A stretch of 64,000 nt of DNA from Paenibacillus silvae (GTDB lineage: Bacteria; Bacillota; Bacilli; Paenibacillales; Paenibacillaceae), in the NCBI RefSeq assembly GCF_014639235.1, contig NZ_BMFU01000002.1, forward strand, positions 638,361-702,360, in the 5' to 3' direction. This document shows positions 41,513 through 50,853 of the stretch, one piece after another; within the stretch, counting starts at the first letter, position 1, and each line of letters starts with the position of its first letter. The notes beneath the pieces are model-generated. The model was not told where the DNA came from and searched no databases. It was given only the letters and a program-made list of their open reading frames with translations. Position numbers and translations under genes: made by a program.

Positions 41513-44167
41513 ATGAAAAGCAGATCCGATCGTTTCGCTTCACGCTGGGGGATTCCACTCCTCATAGCCACCATGCTGGCCTCGTTTATTCCCGTTCCTG
41601 CCCAGGTCCACGCAGAACAGAATGAAACCCAAAACCAAAGCAGCACCAGCGTTACCCGCACCGTTACCATTGACACAAACAACGTGATCCAGGATGATTT
41701 TCTCGGCGTTGGTGTGAACACCATTCCGACAGCGTTAATGCCAGGACAGATGCAATACGGTTATACCGAAGCACACTGGGAGATCGACAAAAAACGAATT
41801 CAGACGATCCAGCCCAAAGTAGCCAGAGTCTGGTTTCAGATTGACTGGATGGAGCCCTCCAAAGGAACCTACACCTGGGACAGCACCAAAATGAAAGCCT
41901 TTTACAAATATCTGGACGCCTTCAAGGCAGCCGGAACCGAAATTGAATTAAACTTTGGCTGGAAGGTTGGCTCGACTGTACATGACTGGTTCTCGATACC
42001 AGGCATTGATCCGTGGACAAGCGCACCTGCTGATCTGGATGCTTATGCAGTCTCTGCTTCCGCTTTACTGGAGGAACTGATTCAGAACCGCGGGTACAAC
42101 AACGTGAAATATCTTACCTTTTATAATGAACCTAATGGCAGCTGGGATTTCGAAGCACCGGGGGATCAGAAGGCCTACTACGCAGAAATGGTGAATAAAG
42201 TAAGTTCCCGATTGACAGCGGACGGACTCCGCGATCTGGTTGAAATCTGGGGGCCTGAGGAGACTGGCGCTCCTGCCTGGATTGAATATATGAAGCAGCA
42301 TGCTGATGACGCCATCGATGGATACAGCTTTCATGTGTATGGTGAATCATATGAGGGTCTTGGCAATGCCTTTTCACTGCGCAAAGGTTATGTCGGCAAC
42401 AAACCGCTTCATCTGACCGAATTCGGCTGGGCCGATGATCAGGCGAGCAACTGGGATGCCGGTTATGCCAACTCGGTCATTCAGACCGCCAATATGGGTG
42501 TAAAATCAGCATTGATGTGGCAGTTAAACGGAGTGTGGACCAACGACCCTACCGGTGGAACGAATGGAACCTACACGATGTGGGATGCAGCCGTGCTCGG
42601 GTTGAAACCGCGCAAAACCTTTTACATTGCAGGCATGCTGAATCGTTATATCCCCGAGCACAGTGAAGTGCTTTCGGTAAATACAGGCGGTTCATCTGAC
42701 GTTCGCGCCGCAGCCTTCAGAGGTGAGGATGGCAATTATACGGTGCTGGTCGAAACCAAAGCCGGCTCCAGCAAGGAGATCACACTCGACTTCGGTAATG
42801 CTGCGGTCAACAAAACGTTCCGAAAACTGGTTTATAAAAATGATGTTGTCCAAGAGGCTAATGCCATTCTTCCGCCAGTCAAAGCAACTTTTCCAGGGGG
42901 CAGTTCGTTAACCGATTCTGCGGTTGATGATGAATATAATGTCATCATTTATACAACCCAGCCTGCCCAAACCCAAGTGAAGCTGGATCAGGTAAATCCA
43001 ACTGTTCGTTCCGGTGATTCCCTTACCCTTGCTGCTGATGTCATTGATAACACTGGAGGCGTGACCTGGAGTGTTGCCGGACAAAACAGCGGCACAATTA
43101 ACAGCAGCGGTGTATATCAGGCTCCTCAGGTAACAGACGAAACGTTGATTGCCGTTCGTGCCACAAGCACGGCCGACCCGTCTGCATATGGAGTAGCTCT
43201 TGTGCGTGTGCTTCCTTCTTCACAAACGGGCAAGGTTGAGGTTCCGACGTTCAGTCTGGATCAGCATGTGTTCCCAAGCTCCGAGGTGCTCTATCTGGAG
43301 AGTGCCACAAGCGGTGTCCAGATACGTTATACAATGGATGGCAGCGAACCTACGTCCCAATCTACGCTGTACGTGCGGCCGATTATTTTGAACGAAGGCT
43401 CCCTTGCGCTATACAAAGCGAAAGCATTCAAATCAGGGATGCAGCCTTCAGGCACAGTGTCCTCGCTGTATCAGATAGGTCAGATCAGCAGCGCACCGGA
43501 CGGCTATAAGCTATGTATGATTGAAGATGGCGGAGACTGCTATTTTGAAGGTAAAGCGGTTGTTGCTTATGGAGCAGATGGATTGTTCAACTATTCGATT
43601 CAGGAAAATGGCGTCGCCTGCACCAGTGCCATCCTGGGCGATCCGATTCCGGGCATAGACAAGCGCTGCTTTGTGAACCCGGACATTCCGGATGAACTTC
43701 CTGTTGTCACGTTTTTCAACGCAGGGTTTGAGAAGCCTGCTACAACGTCGGCCAGACCCGGGCCGATGACGAATGGATGGGTATTTGACAGCCGATCTGG
43801 TGTACAGCATAACAACGGGCCATTTCAAGCGCCGACAGCTCCTCAGGGGGTACAGACGGGTTATCTGAAAACCGATGGCGGTATATCCGGCACGTTAAGT
43901 CAGTCCATACATTTCAAACCGGGCACATACCAAATGTCATTTCAAGCAGCCAAGCGGACCAGCTTCGGCGGCACCCAATCCTTTGTTGTTTATTTTGATG
44001 ACCAGGTTATTGGCTCGTATCAGCCCGAATCCGGCAGCTTTGAGACGTTCAAAACCGATGCTTTCGAGACAACAGGCGGCAAGCATACCATTCAATTTGT
44101 GGCAACCACGACACAGGGCGACAACACTGCCTTTATCGACGAGGTCGTGATTACTGCACTTCCTTGA
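41513..44167 (+). CDS. Secreted multi-domain clan GH-A glycoside hydrolase
   Basis: 884 residues with a signal peptide of about 34 residues (ends VHA-E). The catalytic TIM barrel (about 45-480) shows VARVWFQIDWMEPSKGTYTW, the acid/base Glu206 in YLTFYNEPNGSW and the nucleophile Glu303 in HLTEFGWADD, the clan A arrangement of GH5/GH39-like enzymes, but the family could not be named. Then come a bacterial Ig-like domain (about 485-570, TWSVAGQNSGTINSSGVYQ), a chitobiase/Fn3-like strand module (about 580-650, IRYTMDGSEPTSQSTLY), a module with four Cys (668, 676, 703, 719) and a C-terminal beta-sandwich (about 730-884) likely to bind carbohydrate. It is divergent from the GH140 operon across a perfect cre site. 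Confidence 0.8.
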   Translation: MKSRSDRFASRWGIPLLIATMLASFIPVPAQVHAEQNETQNQSSTSVTRTVTIDTNNVIQDDFLGVGVNTIPTALMPGQMQYGYTEAHWEIDKKRIQTIQPKVARVWFQIDWMEPSKGTYTWDSTKMKAFYKYLDAFKAAGTEIELNFGWKVGSTVHDWFSIPGIDPWTSAPADLDAYAVSASALLEELIQNRGYNNVKYLTFYNEPNGSWDFEAPGDQKAYYAEMVNKVSSRLTADGLRDLVEIWGPEETGAPAWIEYMKQHADDAIDGYSFHVYGESYEGLGNAFSLRKGYVGNKPLHLTEFGWADDQASNWDAGYANSVIQTANMGVKSALMWQLNGVWTNDPTGGTNGTYTMWDAAVLGLKPRKTFYIAGMLNRYIPEHSEVLSVNTGGSSDVRAAAFRGEDGNYTVLVETKAGSSKEITLDFGNAAVNKTFRKLVYKNDVVQEANAILPPVKATFPGGSSLTDSAVDDEYNVIIYTTQPAQTQVKLDQVNPTVRSGDSLTLAADVIDNTGGVTWSVAGQNSGTINSSGVYQAPQVTDETLIAVRATSTADPSAYGVALVRVLPSSQTGKVEVPTFSLDQHVFPSSEVLYLESATSGVQIRYTMDGSEPTSQSTLYVRPIILNEGSLALYKAKAFKSGMQPSGTVSSLYQIGQISSAPDGYKLCMIEDGGDCYFEGKAVVAYGADGLFNYSIQENGVACTSAILGDPIPGIDKRCFVNPDIPDELPVVTFFNAGFEKPATTSARPGPMTNGWVFDSRSGVQHNNGPFQAPTAPQGVQTGYLKTDGGISGTLSQSIHFKPGTYQMSFQAAKRTSFGGTQSFVVYFDDQVIGSYQPESGSFETFKTDAFETTGGKHTIQFVATTTQGDNTAFIDEVVITALP

Positions 44168-44228
44168 TCGGTTGCTTCCTTATTAGCGATAATCTCTGGG
44201 TATCAACAATGCTGCTGCAGGACATCAC

Positions 44229-44267
44229 AAAAAGGACGAGGCAGAAATAATCTGCTTCGTCCTTTTT
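44229..44267. terminator. Bidirectional terminator
   Basis: AAAAAGGACGA and GCAG pair with CTGC and TCGTCCTTTTT around a short loop; U tracts on both strands. It ends the secreted glycosidase gene and the convergent SLH-GH16 operon. Confidence 0.88.
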
Positions 44268-44334
44268 AGCTGCACAAGCTGCGTAACAGGAATCATTTTT
44301 TACTCAGTGACAAAATCACCCTGCAACCACTGAT

Positions 44335-47300
44335 TTACTGCGTTTTCCCCACATTGACCAGACTAACATCAGACAAGGTGATGGTGTTGTCTGTTTGTTC
44401 ATCCCCATCGATTTTGCCCATATCAAAGACAATTCGACTGTTAGAGTAACTAGACTTATTCACTTGGAATGTAAATGTAAATTCTTTTTCTTCCGTTGTC
44501 AGATCTATTTTGTCGCCGAAGAAATCGGTCCAGTTGTAGTTTGGAGGGCCATCCACCCATCCTATGCCTAAACTCATTTTGCGAGCTTTATCCGCTTTTG
44601 CTTTGAATGTCAGCTTGTAGGTGTAGCCTTGCTGCATGACCAAGCCCTCTTGAAAGACCTGACGATCCCACGGATTATCTCCGAGTTGACCGATCTTGGC
44701 TTGCAGCTGCTGATTAATAGCACGAATAGACAAGTCTTCTGGTTTATTACTAGCCGTATAAGCAGACCAGTCGTCTGTTCCCTGATTAAAGCCACCATTT
44801 TTGATCAGGTTGACGTGTATCGGCTGACCGCCCTCCTCTGCACCCGGATTTACCTCGAACAGCATTACATTTTGAATAGATACAGTATGCTCACCTGCTG
44901 GAGCTGGCTGCTTCCCGAGACCGAAGTTTAACAATGCTGCTGGATCGCCGTTCTCCGCCATCGTGAAGGTATACGTATATGGCTGTTTGGTTGCTGTCAG
45001 TTCTGCCGGCTGCTCCAAATACTTGACATCGTTACTATCAGGCTTCGATACAACAACCTGCATCGTTTTTGGTGCGGATGATGAAGCATCGAAGCTCAGA
45101 CGATACGTTTTACCTGCTTCGAGCGGAAGCTCTCCCTGCTGCAGGATCTCGTCCCACCAATTCTCCGTCGTGCCAGACAAAGTCATGCTGAGGCCATTAT
45201 CCACGCTGTTGCTGTAGGTCGCTGTAGTTACGCTCTGCGGCAGCATCCAGCCCGAGGCATCTGCATTCAGCCCGCCATTTTTCACTTTACTCTGTGAAAT
45301 GTCCAGCCAGCGCGTATTATACTCGTTTCCTTCAAAATTTACGTAGTAGGTTTTTCCGGCTTGCAAGGAAACCGCTGGCAGATATACGGTTTTATACGTT
45401 TGCCAGCCGCCCGTATCTCCCAGCACAAAATTGGAGTTTGCAACGGTATTGCCTTCCTCATCTTTGACCGTAAAACGTACTTTTGAGTCAGCCTCGGCAC
45501 TTGCCATCCGTGTAGAGAAGGCATATAACCCATCGTTCGCTGTATCAATCTTGAACTGGAGCAGATCACCTTCATCCATGTAGCTGACATGTTTGCCGCC
45601 TTCATCGGAATCTTCGAGCTGCAGTCCCTGCATCACATAAGCATCGGCAGCCTGAATGTGGTTATAACCCTGGATGGTTACCGGTTTTCCACGTTTCGTC
45701 AGGCGTACGTTATCGACATATACCTTGCCAGAAGATCTGCCAAACAAAAGCTGTAATTCAGACGTTGCAGTTGCTTCGCCCTCTCCGATCACAATTTCAC
45801 CTGTGTACGTTTTCAACTCTGGTCCAATCTGAATCTGCTGTCCTTGATGAACCTGTACGTTGTGACCCTCAGCGGTTGTTAAACCAATATCCATAACGCC
45901 TTCAGCATCTGCCTTGGCATCAAAGGAGAAGCCATAGGACGTATTGCCTTCCAGCTTCATGCCAGGCTGAACAACAGCAACCTGCTCCGGCTGTCCATTC
46001 GTTTGCTTCACATCGACAACAAGCTGTCTTTCCATGATCGGGAACTTCGAGAAGTTATTGACCGATACGTGCGCATCCGCATCTTCTTGAATCTGAGTGT
46101 TCCAGAAGCCAAGCCGCTGCTTTCCTTGATCAAACGTACCATTATAGATGTAATTGCCATCAGGCAGGGCTTTGCGTTCAACTTTAAGCGGATCGGCATC
46201 ACCTCCCTCTTTCAGAATCACGTTGGTCACCAGTACCTCGCCTTCTGCTTTGCCCAGATTGAATTCAAACCTTGCATTATTGTCTGAACCGTTACGCATA
46301 TTGAATTCATATTCGTACGGTTGCCAATCCGTTGTCACTGAGAATTCCTTTTCGCCGGAATAGTTCGTCCAGCTTTTCTCAAACTGTGTCAATTTGGAGC
46401 GGATAACCCGATTCTCGGAAGCTTTGGCTTCAAACTGAATTTTATATTTTTTATCTTTCTTCAGATACATCGGCATTTGGGTTAATTGAACGGAATAGGT
46501 TTCCGTGCCTGCGTTAGTAATTGTAACTTTGGCTGCTTTGCCTTTCACTGAATCATCGACAACTTCTACCTTGCCCTCTCCGCCCGCATTCGTAATGAAC
46601 TTCCAGTCAGTAGGAACACCGTTTGCATCCACGCCTTGTGTGAAATGTTCATTGTAAATCCGGTTTCCATTCTCTTGCGGTGCGCGCAGCTCCTCAGGCT
46701 CGATTGGACTGGAGGTTACGTCCGGCCATTCATTCATATTTTTATACGAATACACTCGCACAAAATCGACATTCATCTTATCAGACACAAATGCATTTTC
46801 TGGTGATCCCGGCCAGTCTCCACCAACGGCAAGATTGAGAATGAGATAGAACGGACGGTCAAATGGTGCAGGGAACGTATAACTTTCCGGCTGTCCTGCC
46901 GCTGTTGTCTGCCAATTGTTGATTTGGTGATGCAGCTGTCCGTCTACATAGAAACGAATCATACCAGGCAGCCACTCCACCTGAAAATCATGATACTCAT
47001 CGGCAAAGGATTCGCCTTGCGGCAGCGTAAACTTGCCTTGGTCATGCCCATGAGAGCCATCGGCTTGGATCGAATCATAGTGAATGGTGCTGTAGATCTC
47101 ATGATCCTTGTTCTGGCCGCCGATCAGCTCCATAATGTCGATCTCCCCGGAAGCTGGCCATCCTCCGTAATGAGCTTCATCCGTAGGCATCATCCAGATG
47201 GCTGGCCACATGCCCTGCTGGATGGGAAGCTTGGCTCTCACGACTACTTTGCCGTAAGTCCAATCCCCTTTTTCCTTGGTGATCAATTTGCCGGAAGTGT

Positions 47301-48822
47301 AGTTTTTACTGCCCTTTTGCTCCCGTTTCGCTTCAATCTGCAGTACGTTACGATTGCCATCCTTTACGATACGTGTGTTGTTCGGACTGTAATATTGCAG
47401 CTCATTGTTATAGACCAGCTCTGTATCCTGTACTGTCCATTTTGAAGCATCTACAGCAGAGCCATTAAATTCATCATTCCAGACCATTTCCCATTGTTCA
47501 TCCGGAATTGTAGTCGCCGGGACCGGTTTCTCGCCCGATGGTGTGCCAGGCACGGAAGGTGTCTGTCCACCCGAATTTGAGGACCCGCCACCACCGCCTG
47601 CATTGGAACTGCTGCTGCCACCACCGGAATTGCCTGATATATCTGGCTTGGGTTGTTCAGTCTGACCAGTTCCAGGTGTATTGTTATCACTGTGCTTGCC
47701 TGTTGTAACCGCTTTCCCATTAAACAAAACGTTATCCGCTTCTACGTCAAGCAGCTTGATTTTCCCTTTGCCATCAATCGTCGTATGACGAGCCTTGCTG
47801 CTTACTTTTAATGAATCAATGGAGCTCTCGGAAGACAGCACGATTGTTGCTTTACGTGCAACCAGCATTTCTTCAACCTCTGTTGTGCCTGTCATCTCGA
47901 TATGAACAGGACTGCTGCTCTTGTCCACTACAATACGCTTCAGTTTGGAGTTCTGAATATCAATCGAGTGGCTTCCTCCGCCCTTCACGATGACACTTCC
48001 TGTTACAGTTACACCGTCAAGGTTTACTGTTCCTTCACCAATCGCTTCTGTGAGCAGCAAATTACCGTTAACGGTTGTATTTTTCAATTTTACATCTGCT
48101 GAGCGTACGATCAGATTGCCATCCACTTTGGATTCGTATGTGCCTGGAACATGTTTAATATCTGCAATTAATGATGACATCAGCATAGCGGCTTCGGCTC
48201 GTGTAATAGCTGACTGCGGCGAAAGCTTCCCGTTGTATCCGTTTACAATTTTATTTTGAACAAGATATCCCAGCGCTTTTCTGGCATACTCGGCCACATC
48301 CTGCTCATCACTAAATGCAGACCCAAGCTGCTCACTCTCACTGCCCGTCGATAGCTGAAATGCACGATCGGCCATCACTGCAGCATCCTGTCTCGTGATT
48401 GGAAGGTGCGGCGAGAGATGAGTTTCATCGGTTCCCTGAATGATGCCTGATGCACTAGCCCGTGTGACAGCGTCATAATACCAGTCTTTTTCATTTACAT
48501 CAGCGAATGCCGCCGTTTCAGGTCCACCTGTGAAGCCGAATGCCCGGTCCAGCATCACCACGAACTCGGCGCGGCTAATACGTTCACTCGGTCTGAATGT
48601 ACCGTCTGCATAACCTTTGGTTAATGCCATGTTCTGCATGCGCATCACAGCGTTCTTGGCCCAATGACCTTTCAAATCTTTGTACGGGGACAGAAGCAGG
48701 CTTGATGCCTGCACCTGCTCCGCTGCTGTTTGCTGCTTCCCCTGTTCTGCCCCGACTGTTGCCGGAGCGGTTAGTGAAACGATCATGCTTCCTGCTACGA
48801 GACAAGCCAACCCTTTTTTCAC
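44335..48822 (-). CDS. SLH-anchored GH16 beta-glucanase (laminarinase type) with CBM modules
   Basis: 1495 residues; GTG start at 48822 with GGGAGG 7 bases upstream. After a signal peptide (about 1-25) come three SLH repeats at about 45-90, 107-150 and 168-210 (YKDLKGHWAKNAV, ADGTFRPSERISRAEF), which hold the protein on secondary wall polymer. Residues about 225-375 form a repetitive beta-solenoid-like stretch (NLIVRSADVKLKNTTVNGNL). A Ser/Gly/Pro linker leads to GH16 (about 440-715) with GEIDIMEL (Glu560, Asp562, Glu565). Behind it lie CBM4/9-like modules beginning NRIYNEHFTQG, NYIYNGTFDQG and LIKNGGFNQG and a CBM6-like module with HVSYMDEGDLLQFKI. It would hydrolyse beta-1,3- or mixed glucan at the surface, feeding the importer encoded just upstream. 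Confidence 0.9.
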   Translation of the reverse strand: MKKGLACLVAGSMIVSLTAPATVGAEQGKQQTAAEQVQASSLLLSPYKDLKGHWAKNAVMRMQNMALTKGYADGTFRPSERISRAEFVVMLDRAFGFTGGPETAAFADVNEKDWYYDAVTRASASGIIQGTDETHLSPHLPITRQDAAVMADRAFQLSTGSESEQLGSAFSDEQDVAEYARKALGYLVQNKIVNGYNGKLSPQSAITRAEAAMLMSSLIADIKHVPGTYESKVDGNLIVRSADVKLKNTTVNGNLLLTEAIGEGTVNLDGVTVTGSVIVKGGGSHSIDIQNSKLKRIVVDKSSSPVHIEMTGTTEVEEMLVARKATIVLSSESSIDSLKVSSKARHTTIDGKGKIKLLDVEADNVLFNGKAVTTGKHSDNNTPGTGQTEQPKPDISGNSGGGSSSSNAGGGGGSSNSGGQTPSVPGTPSGEKPVPATTIPDEQWEMVWNDEFNGSAVDASKWTVQDTELVYNNELQYYSPNNTRIVKDGNRNVLQIEAKREQKGSKNYTSGKLITKEKGDWTYGKVVVRAKLPIQQGMWPAIWMMPTDEAHYGGWPASGEIDIMELIGGQNKDHEIYSTIHYDSIQADGSHGHDQGKFTLPQGESFADEYHDFQVEWLPGMIRFYVDGQLHHQINNWQTTAAGQPESYTFPAPFDRPFYLILNLAVGGDWPGSPENAFVSDKMNVDFVRVYSYKNMNEWPDVTSSPIEPEELRAPQENGNRIYNEHFTQGVDANGVPTDWKFITNAGGEGKVEVVDDSVKGKAAKVTITNAGTETYSVQLTQMPMYLKKDKKYKIQFEAKASENRVIRSKLTQFEKSWTNYSGEKEFSVTTDWQPYEYEFNMRNGSDNNARFEFNLGKAEGEVLVTNVILKEGGDADPLKVERKALPDGNYIYNGTFDQGKQRLGFWNTQIQEDADAHVSVNNFSKFPIMERQLVVDVKQTNGQPEQVAVVQPGMKLEGNTSYGFSFDAKADAEGVMDIGLTTAEGHNVQVHQGQQIQIGPELKTYTGEIVIGEGEATATSELQLLFGRSSGKVYVDNVRLTKRGKPVTIQGYNHIQAADAYVMQGLQLEDSDEGGKHVSYMDEGDLLQFKIDTANDGLYAFSTRMASAEADSKVRFTVKDEEGNTVANSNFVLGDTGGWQTYKTVYLPAVSLQAGKTYYVNFEGNEYNTRWLDISQSKVKNGGLNADASGWMLPQSVTTATYSNSVDNGLSMTLSGTTENWWDEILQQGELPLEAGKTYRLSFDASSSAPKTMQVVVSKPDSNDVKYLEQPAELTATKQPYTYTFTMAENGDPAALLNFGLGKQPAPAGEHTVSIQNVMLFEVNPGAEEGGQPIHVNLIKNGGFNQGTDDWSAYTASNKPEDLSIRAINQQLQAKIGQLGDNPWDRQVFQEGLVMQQGYTYKLTFKAKADKARKMSLGIGWVDGPPNYNWTDFFGDKIDLTTEEKEFTFTFQVNKSSYSNSRIVFDMGKIDGDEQTDNTITLSDVSLVNVGKTQ

Positions 48823-48855
48823 CCATATTCCTCCCTCGAATGTGTTTCACTTGCA

Positions 48856-48880
48856 GGGCAGTGCTATTCTTTCACTGCCC
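48856..48880 (-). promoter_or_regulatory. Intercistronic hairpin at the permease stop
   Basis: GGGCAGTG pairs with CACTGCCC around a 9-base loop, overlapping the end of the permease gene. No U tract follows, so it is more likely an mRNA-stabilising or processing element between permease and GH16 messages than a terminator. Confidence 0.4.
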
Positions 48881-49742
48881 CGATAACGATGCCTTTCACG
48901 AAAAAGCGCTGCAAGAATGGATAAATCACCAAGATCGGCAATGCCCCGATGAAAATCTGAGCTGCACGAACCGTACGCTGTGATACGTTTTCCAGCATGG
49001 ACGGGTCAACGTTGATCTTACTAAGGTCCTGCTGCACGATAATGGTTTGCAACAAGGAGGCCAGTGGATAATTTTTGATATCGGACATATAGATCATGCC
49101 GTCAAACCAGGAATTCCATTGACCAACCATGGTGAACAAGGAAAGTGTAGCAATCGCTGGCATGGACAGCGGAATGTAGACCAGCGCCAGCGTTTTAATA
49201 TGACCTGCACCATCCAGATAAGCCGCTTCCTCCAGCTCTTTAGGCAGACCCCGGAAGAAGTTCATCATCAGAATGACATTCCATACGGACAAGGCTCCCG
49301 GAAGCACCAGCGCCCAGATCGTATCCATCAGCCCCAGCTTCTGAATCAGGATGTAGCTTGGAATCAGACCACCGCTGAACAGGATCGTGAACACAAAGAA
49401 CCAGGTGTACATGGAACGGCCTTTGAAGTTAATGTCCTCCTTCGACAGCGGAAATGCGGTAATCAGCATGATGACCATACCGATGACAGTTGCAATCACT
49501 GTACGTTTCACCGAAACGAGCAATGAGTTGATAAAGTTTGAATTGCCAAACGTCTTCACATATGCATCTGTCGTAAAGCCGATCGGCCAGAAGCCGACCA
49601 GATTGGACGAAGCCGGGGCCATGCTGCTGAACGATACGGCCAAAATATGAATGATTGGCAAAATGCAAAGCAAGGATAATACGCCCAGAAAAATATAATT
49701 GGCAACACTGAATATTCGATAGCCTCGAGTTTTGTAATACAA
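48864..49742 (-). CDS. ABC importer permease, LplC type (glucan system)
   Basis: 292 residues. The start is TTG at 49742, with GAGGAG 8 bases upstream. It has six membrane helices, and the EAA loop reads EEAAYLDGAGHIKTLALVYIP with the end FFVKGIVIGAVKE, the LplC signature. It lies 15 bp after the LplB-type gene and 41 bp before the SLH-GH16 gene without a terminator, linking surface enzyme and importer in one operon. Confidence 0.92.
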   Translation of the reverse strand: MYYKTRGYRIFSVANYIFLGVLSLLCILPIIHILAVSFSSMAPASSNLVGFWPIGFTTDAYVKTFGNSNFINSLLVSVKRTVIATVIGMVIMLITAFPLSKEDINFKGRSMYTWFFVFTILFSGGLIPSYILIQKLGLMDTIWALVLPGALSVWNVILMMNFFRGLPKELEEAAYLDGAGHIKTLALVYIPLSMPAIATLSLFTMVGQWNSWFDGMIYMSDIKNYPLASLLQTIIVQQDLSKINVDPSMLENVSQRTVRAAQIFIGALPILVIYPFLQRFFVKGIVIGAVKE

Positions 49743-49757
49743 GCCCTTTTCTCCTCT

Positions 49758-50723
49758 CTAGAACACGCGATAGTTCGCTAATTTGTAAGCCATACGATAT
49801 GAGATCACGATCAGAATGGTAGCTACGACAGATTTGAAAAGCCCTACAGCAGTAGCAAAGCTCATCTTGCCGTTCAGGATACCAAGACGGTATACAAACG
49901 TATCAATGATGTCGCCTTTGTCATAAACGAGCGGATTGTACAGGTTGAACACCTGATCAAAGCCTGCGTTCAGAATATTACCGATGGAGAGTGTCATGAG
50001 TACAATTGTGATCGGCATCAGTGCAGGAATCGTAATGTGCAGCGTCTGCTTGAAGCGATTCGCTCCATCCACCTCAGCCGCTTCGTACAGTGCCGGATTA
50101 ATGCCGGACAGCGAGGCCAGAAATACGATGGTACCAAAGCCAAACTCTTTCCAGACATCACTGACAATCAGTGTTATCCGAAACCATGTTCCATCTCCCA
50201 AAAAGAATATCGGCTGACCGCCCAGTGCAACAATCAGTTGGTTCACCATACCTCCCTGCGGAGAGAGAATATCCAGCAATATCCCGCCAAGGATAACCCA
50301 GGACAGAAAGTGCGGAAGGTATACGAGCGTTTGGCTGACTCTTTTAAAAGCAGTCAAACGAACTTCATTTAGCAAAATCGCGAACAGGAATGGGGCAACC
50401 AGACCTGCAACAATTTTGAAAAATGCAATGACCAGTGTGTTCCAGATGACCTGACCTACGTCTGGATATAAAAATAAATACTTGAAGTTATCCCAACCTA
50501 CCCACTTGGATTCGGTAAATCCGAGGTACGGTTTAAAATCCTGAAAGGCAATGACAATGCCGCCCATTGGTATGTACTGAAAAATAATAGCCAGCAAAAC
50601 TGCCGGTACAAGCATCATATGCAAGGACCAATTCCGTTGCATATTCCAGCGCTGTTTCACCTTGGCGGCTCTCCCCTTACGAGGCGTCTCTAACGTATGT
50701 TCCTTCACCCCTACATCCCCCAT
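49758..50723 (-). CDS. ABC importer permease, LplB type (glucan system)
   Basis: 321 residues from the ATG at 50723, which has no clear ribosome site; a GTG at 50708 follows GGGGG by 8 bases and may be the true start, removing five residues. Six helices are predicted; the first is MMLVPAVLLAIIFQYIPMGG. The EAA loop is YEAAEVDGANRFKQTLHITIPALMP. It is the first gene of the permease-permease-GH16 operon and is divergent from the second YesM-type kinase. Confidence 0.9.
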   Translation of the reverse strand: MGDVGVKEHTLETPRKGRAAKVKQRWNMQRNWSLHMMLVPAVLLAIIFQYIPMGGIVIAFQDFKPYLGFTESKWVGWDNFKYLFLYPDVGQVIWNTLVIAFFKIVAGLVAPFLFAILLNEVRLTAFKRVSQTLVYLPHFLSWVILGGILLDILSPQGGMVNQLIVALGGQPIFFLGDGTWFRITLIVSDVWKEFGFGTIVFLASLSGINPALYEAAEVDGANRFKQTLHITIPALMPITIVLMTLSIGNILNAGFDQVFNLYNPLVYDKGDIIDTFVYRLGILNGKMSFATAVGLFKSVVATILIVISYRMAYKLANYRVF

Positions 50724-50739
50724 GTTCTAAATTTTGTAT

Positions 50740-50767
50740 TTTACAAGTGGATATGAACTTGTATATT
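50740..50767 (+). promoter_or_regulatory. Predicted promoter of the second YesMN-type pair
   Basis: TTTACA and TATATT with 16-bp spacing on the plus strand, about 85 bp upstream of the kinase start; back to back with the permease promoter. Confidence 0.45.
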
Positions 50768-50801
50768 AAAATTATAGCAACGGTTATTAGCGATCTATAT
50801 C

Positions 50802-50815
50802 CTAATATTGCAACA
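50802..50815 (-). promoter_or_regulatory. Shared activator-site candidate before the permease operon
   Basis: TGTTGCAATATTAG on the minus strand, ending 25 bp before a TATAAT -10 box (50771-50776); no good -35 is present. The identical 14 bases occur before the binding-protein gene (56128-56141) at a gap of 26 bp. This is the position expected for an activator contacting RNA polymerase; the divergent YesN-type regulator is the obvious candidate. Confidence 0.6.
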
Positions 50816-50853
50816 ACGATATCAATATTTTAATGACTTGAGGAGGTTAAGCA

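Noticed and set aside
48856..48880. Terminator between the permease and SLH-GH16 genes
   Set aside because: The hairpin is good but is followed by CTGCAAG, not a U tract, so it is listed as an intercistronic structure.
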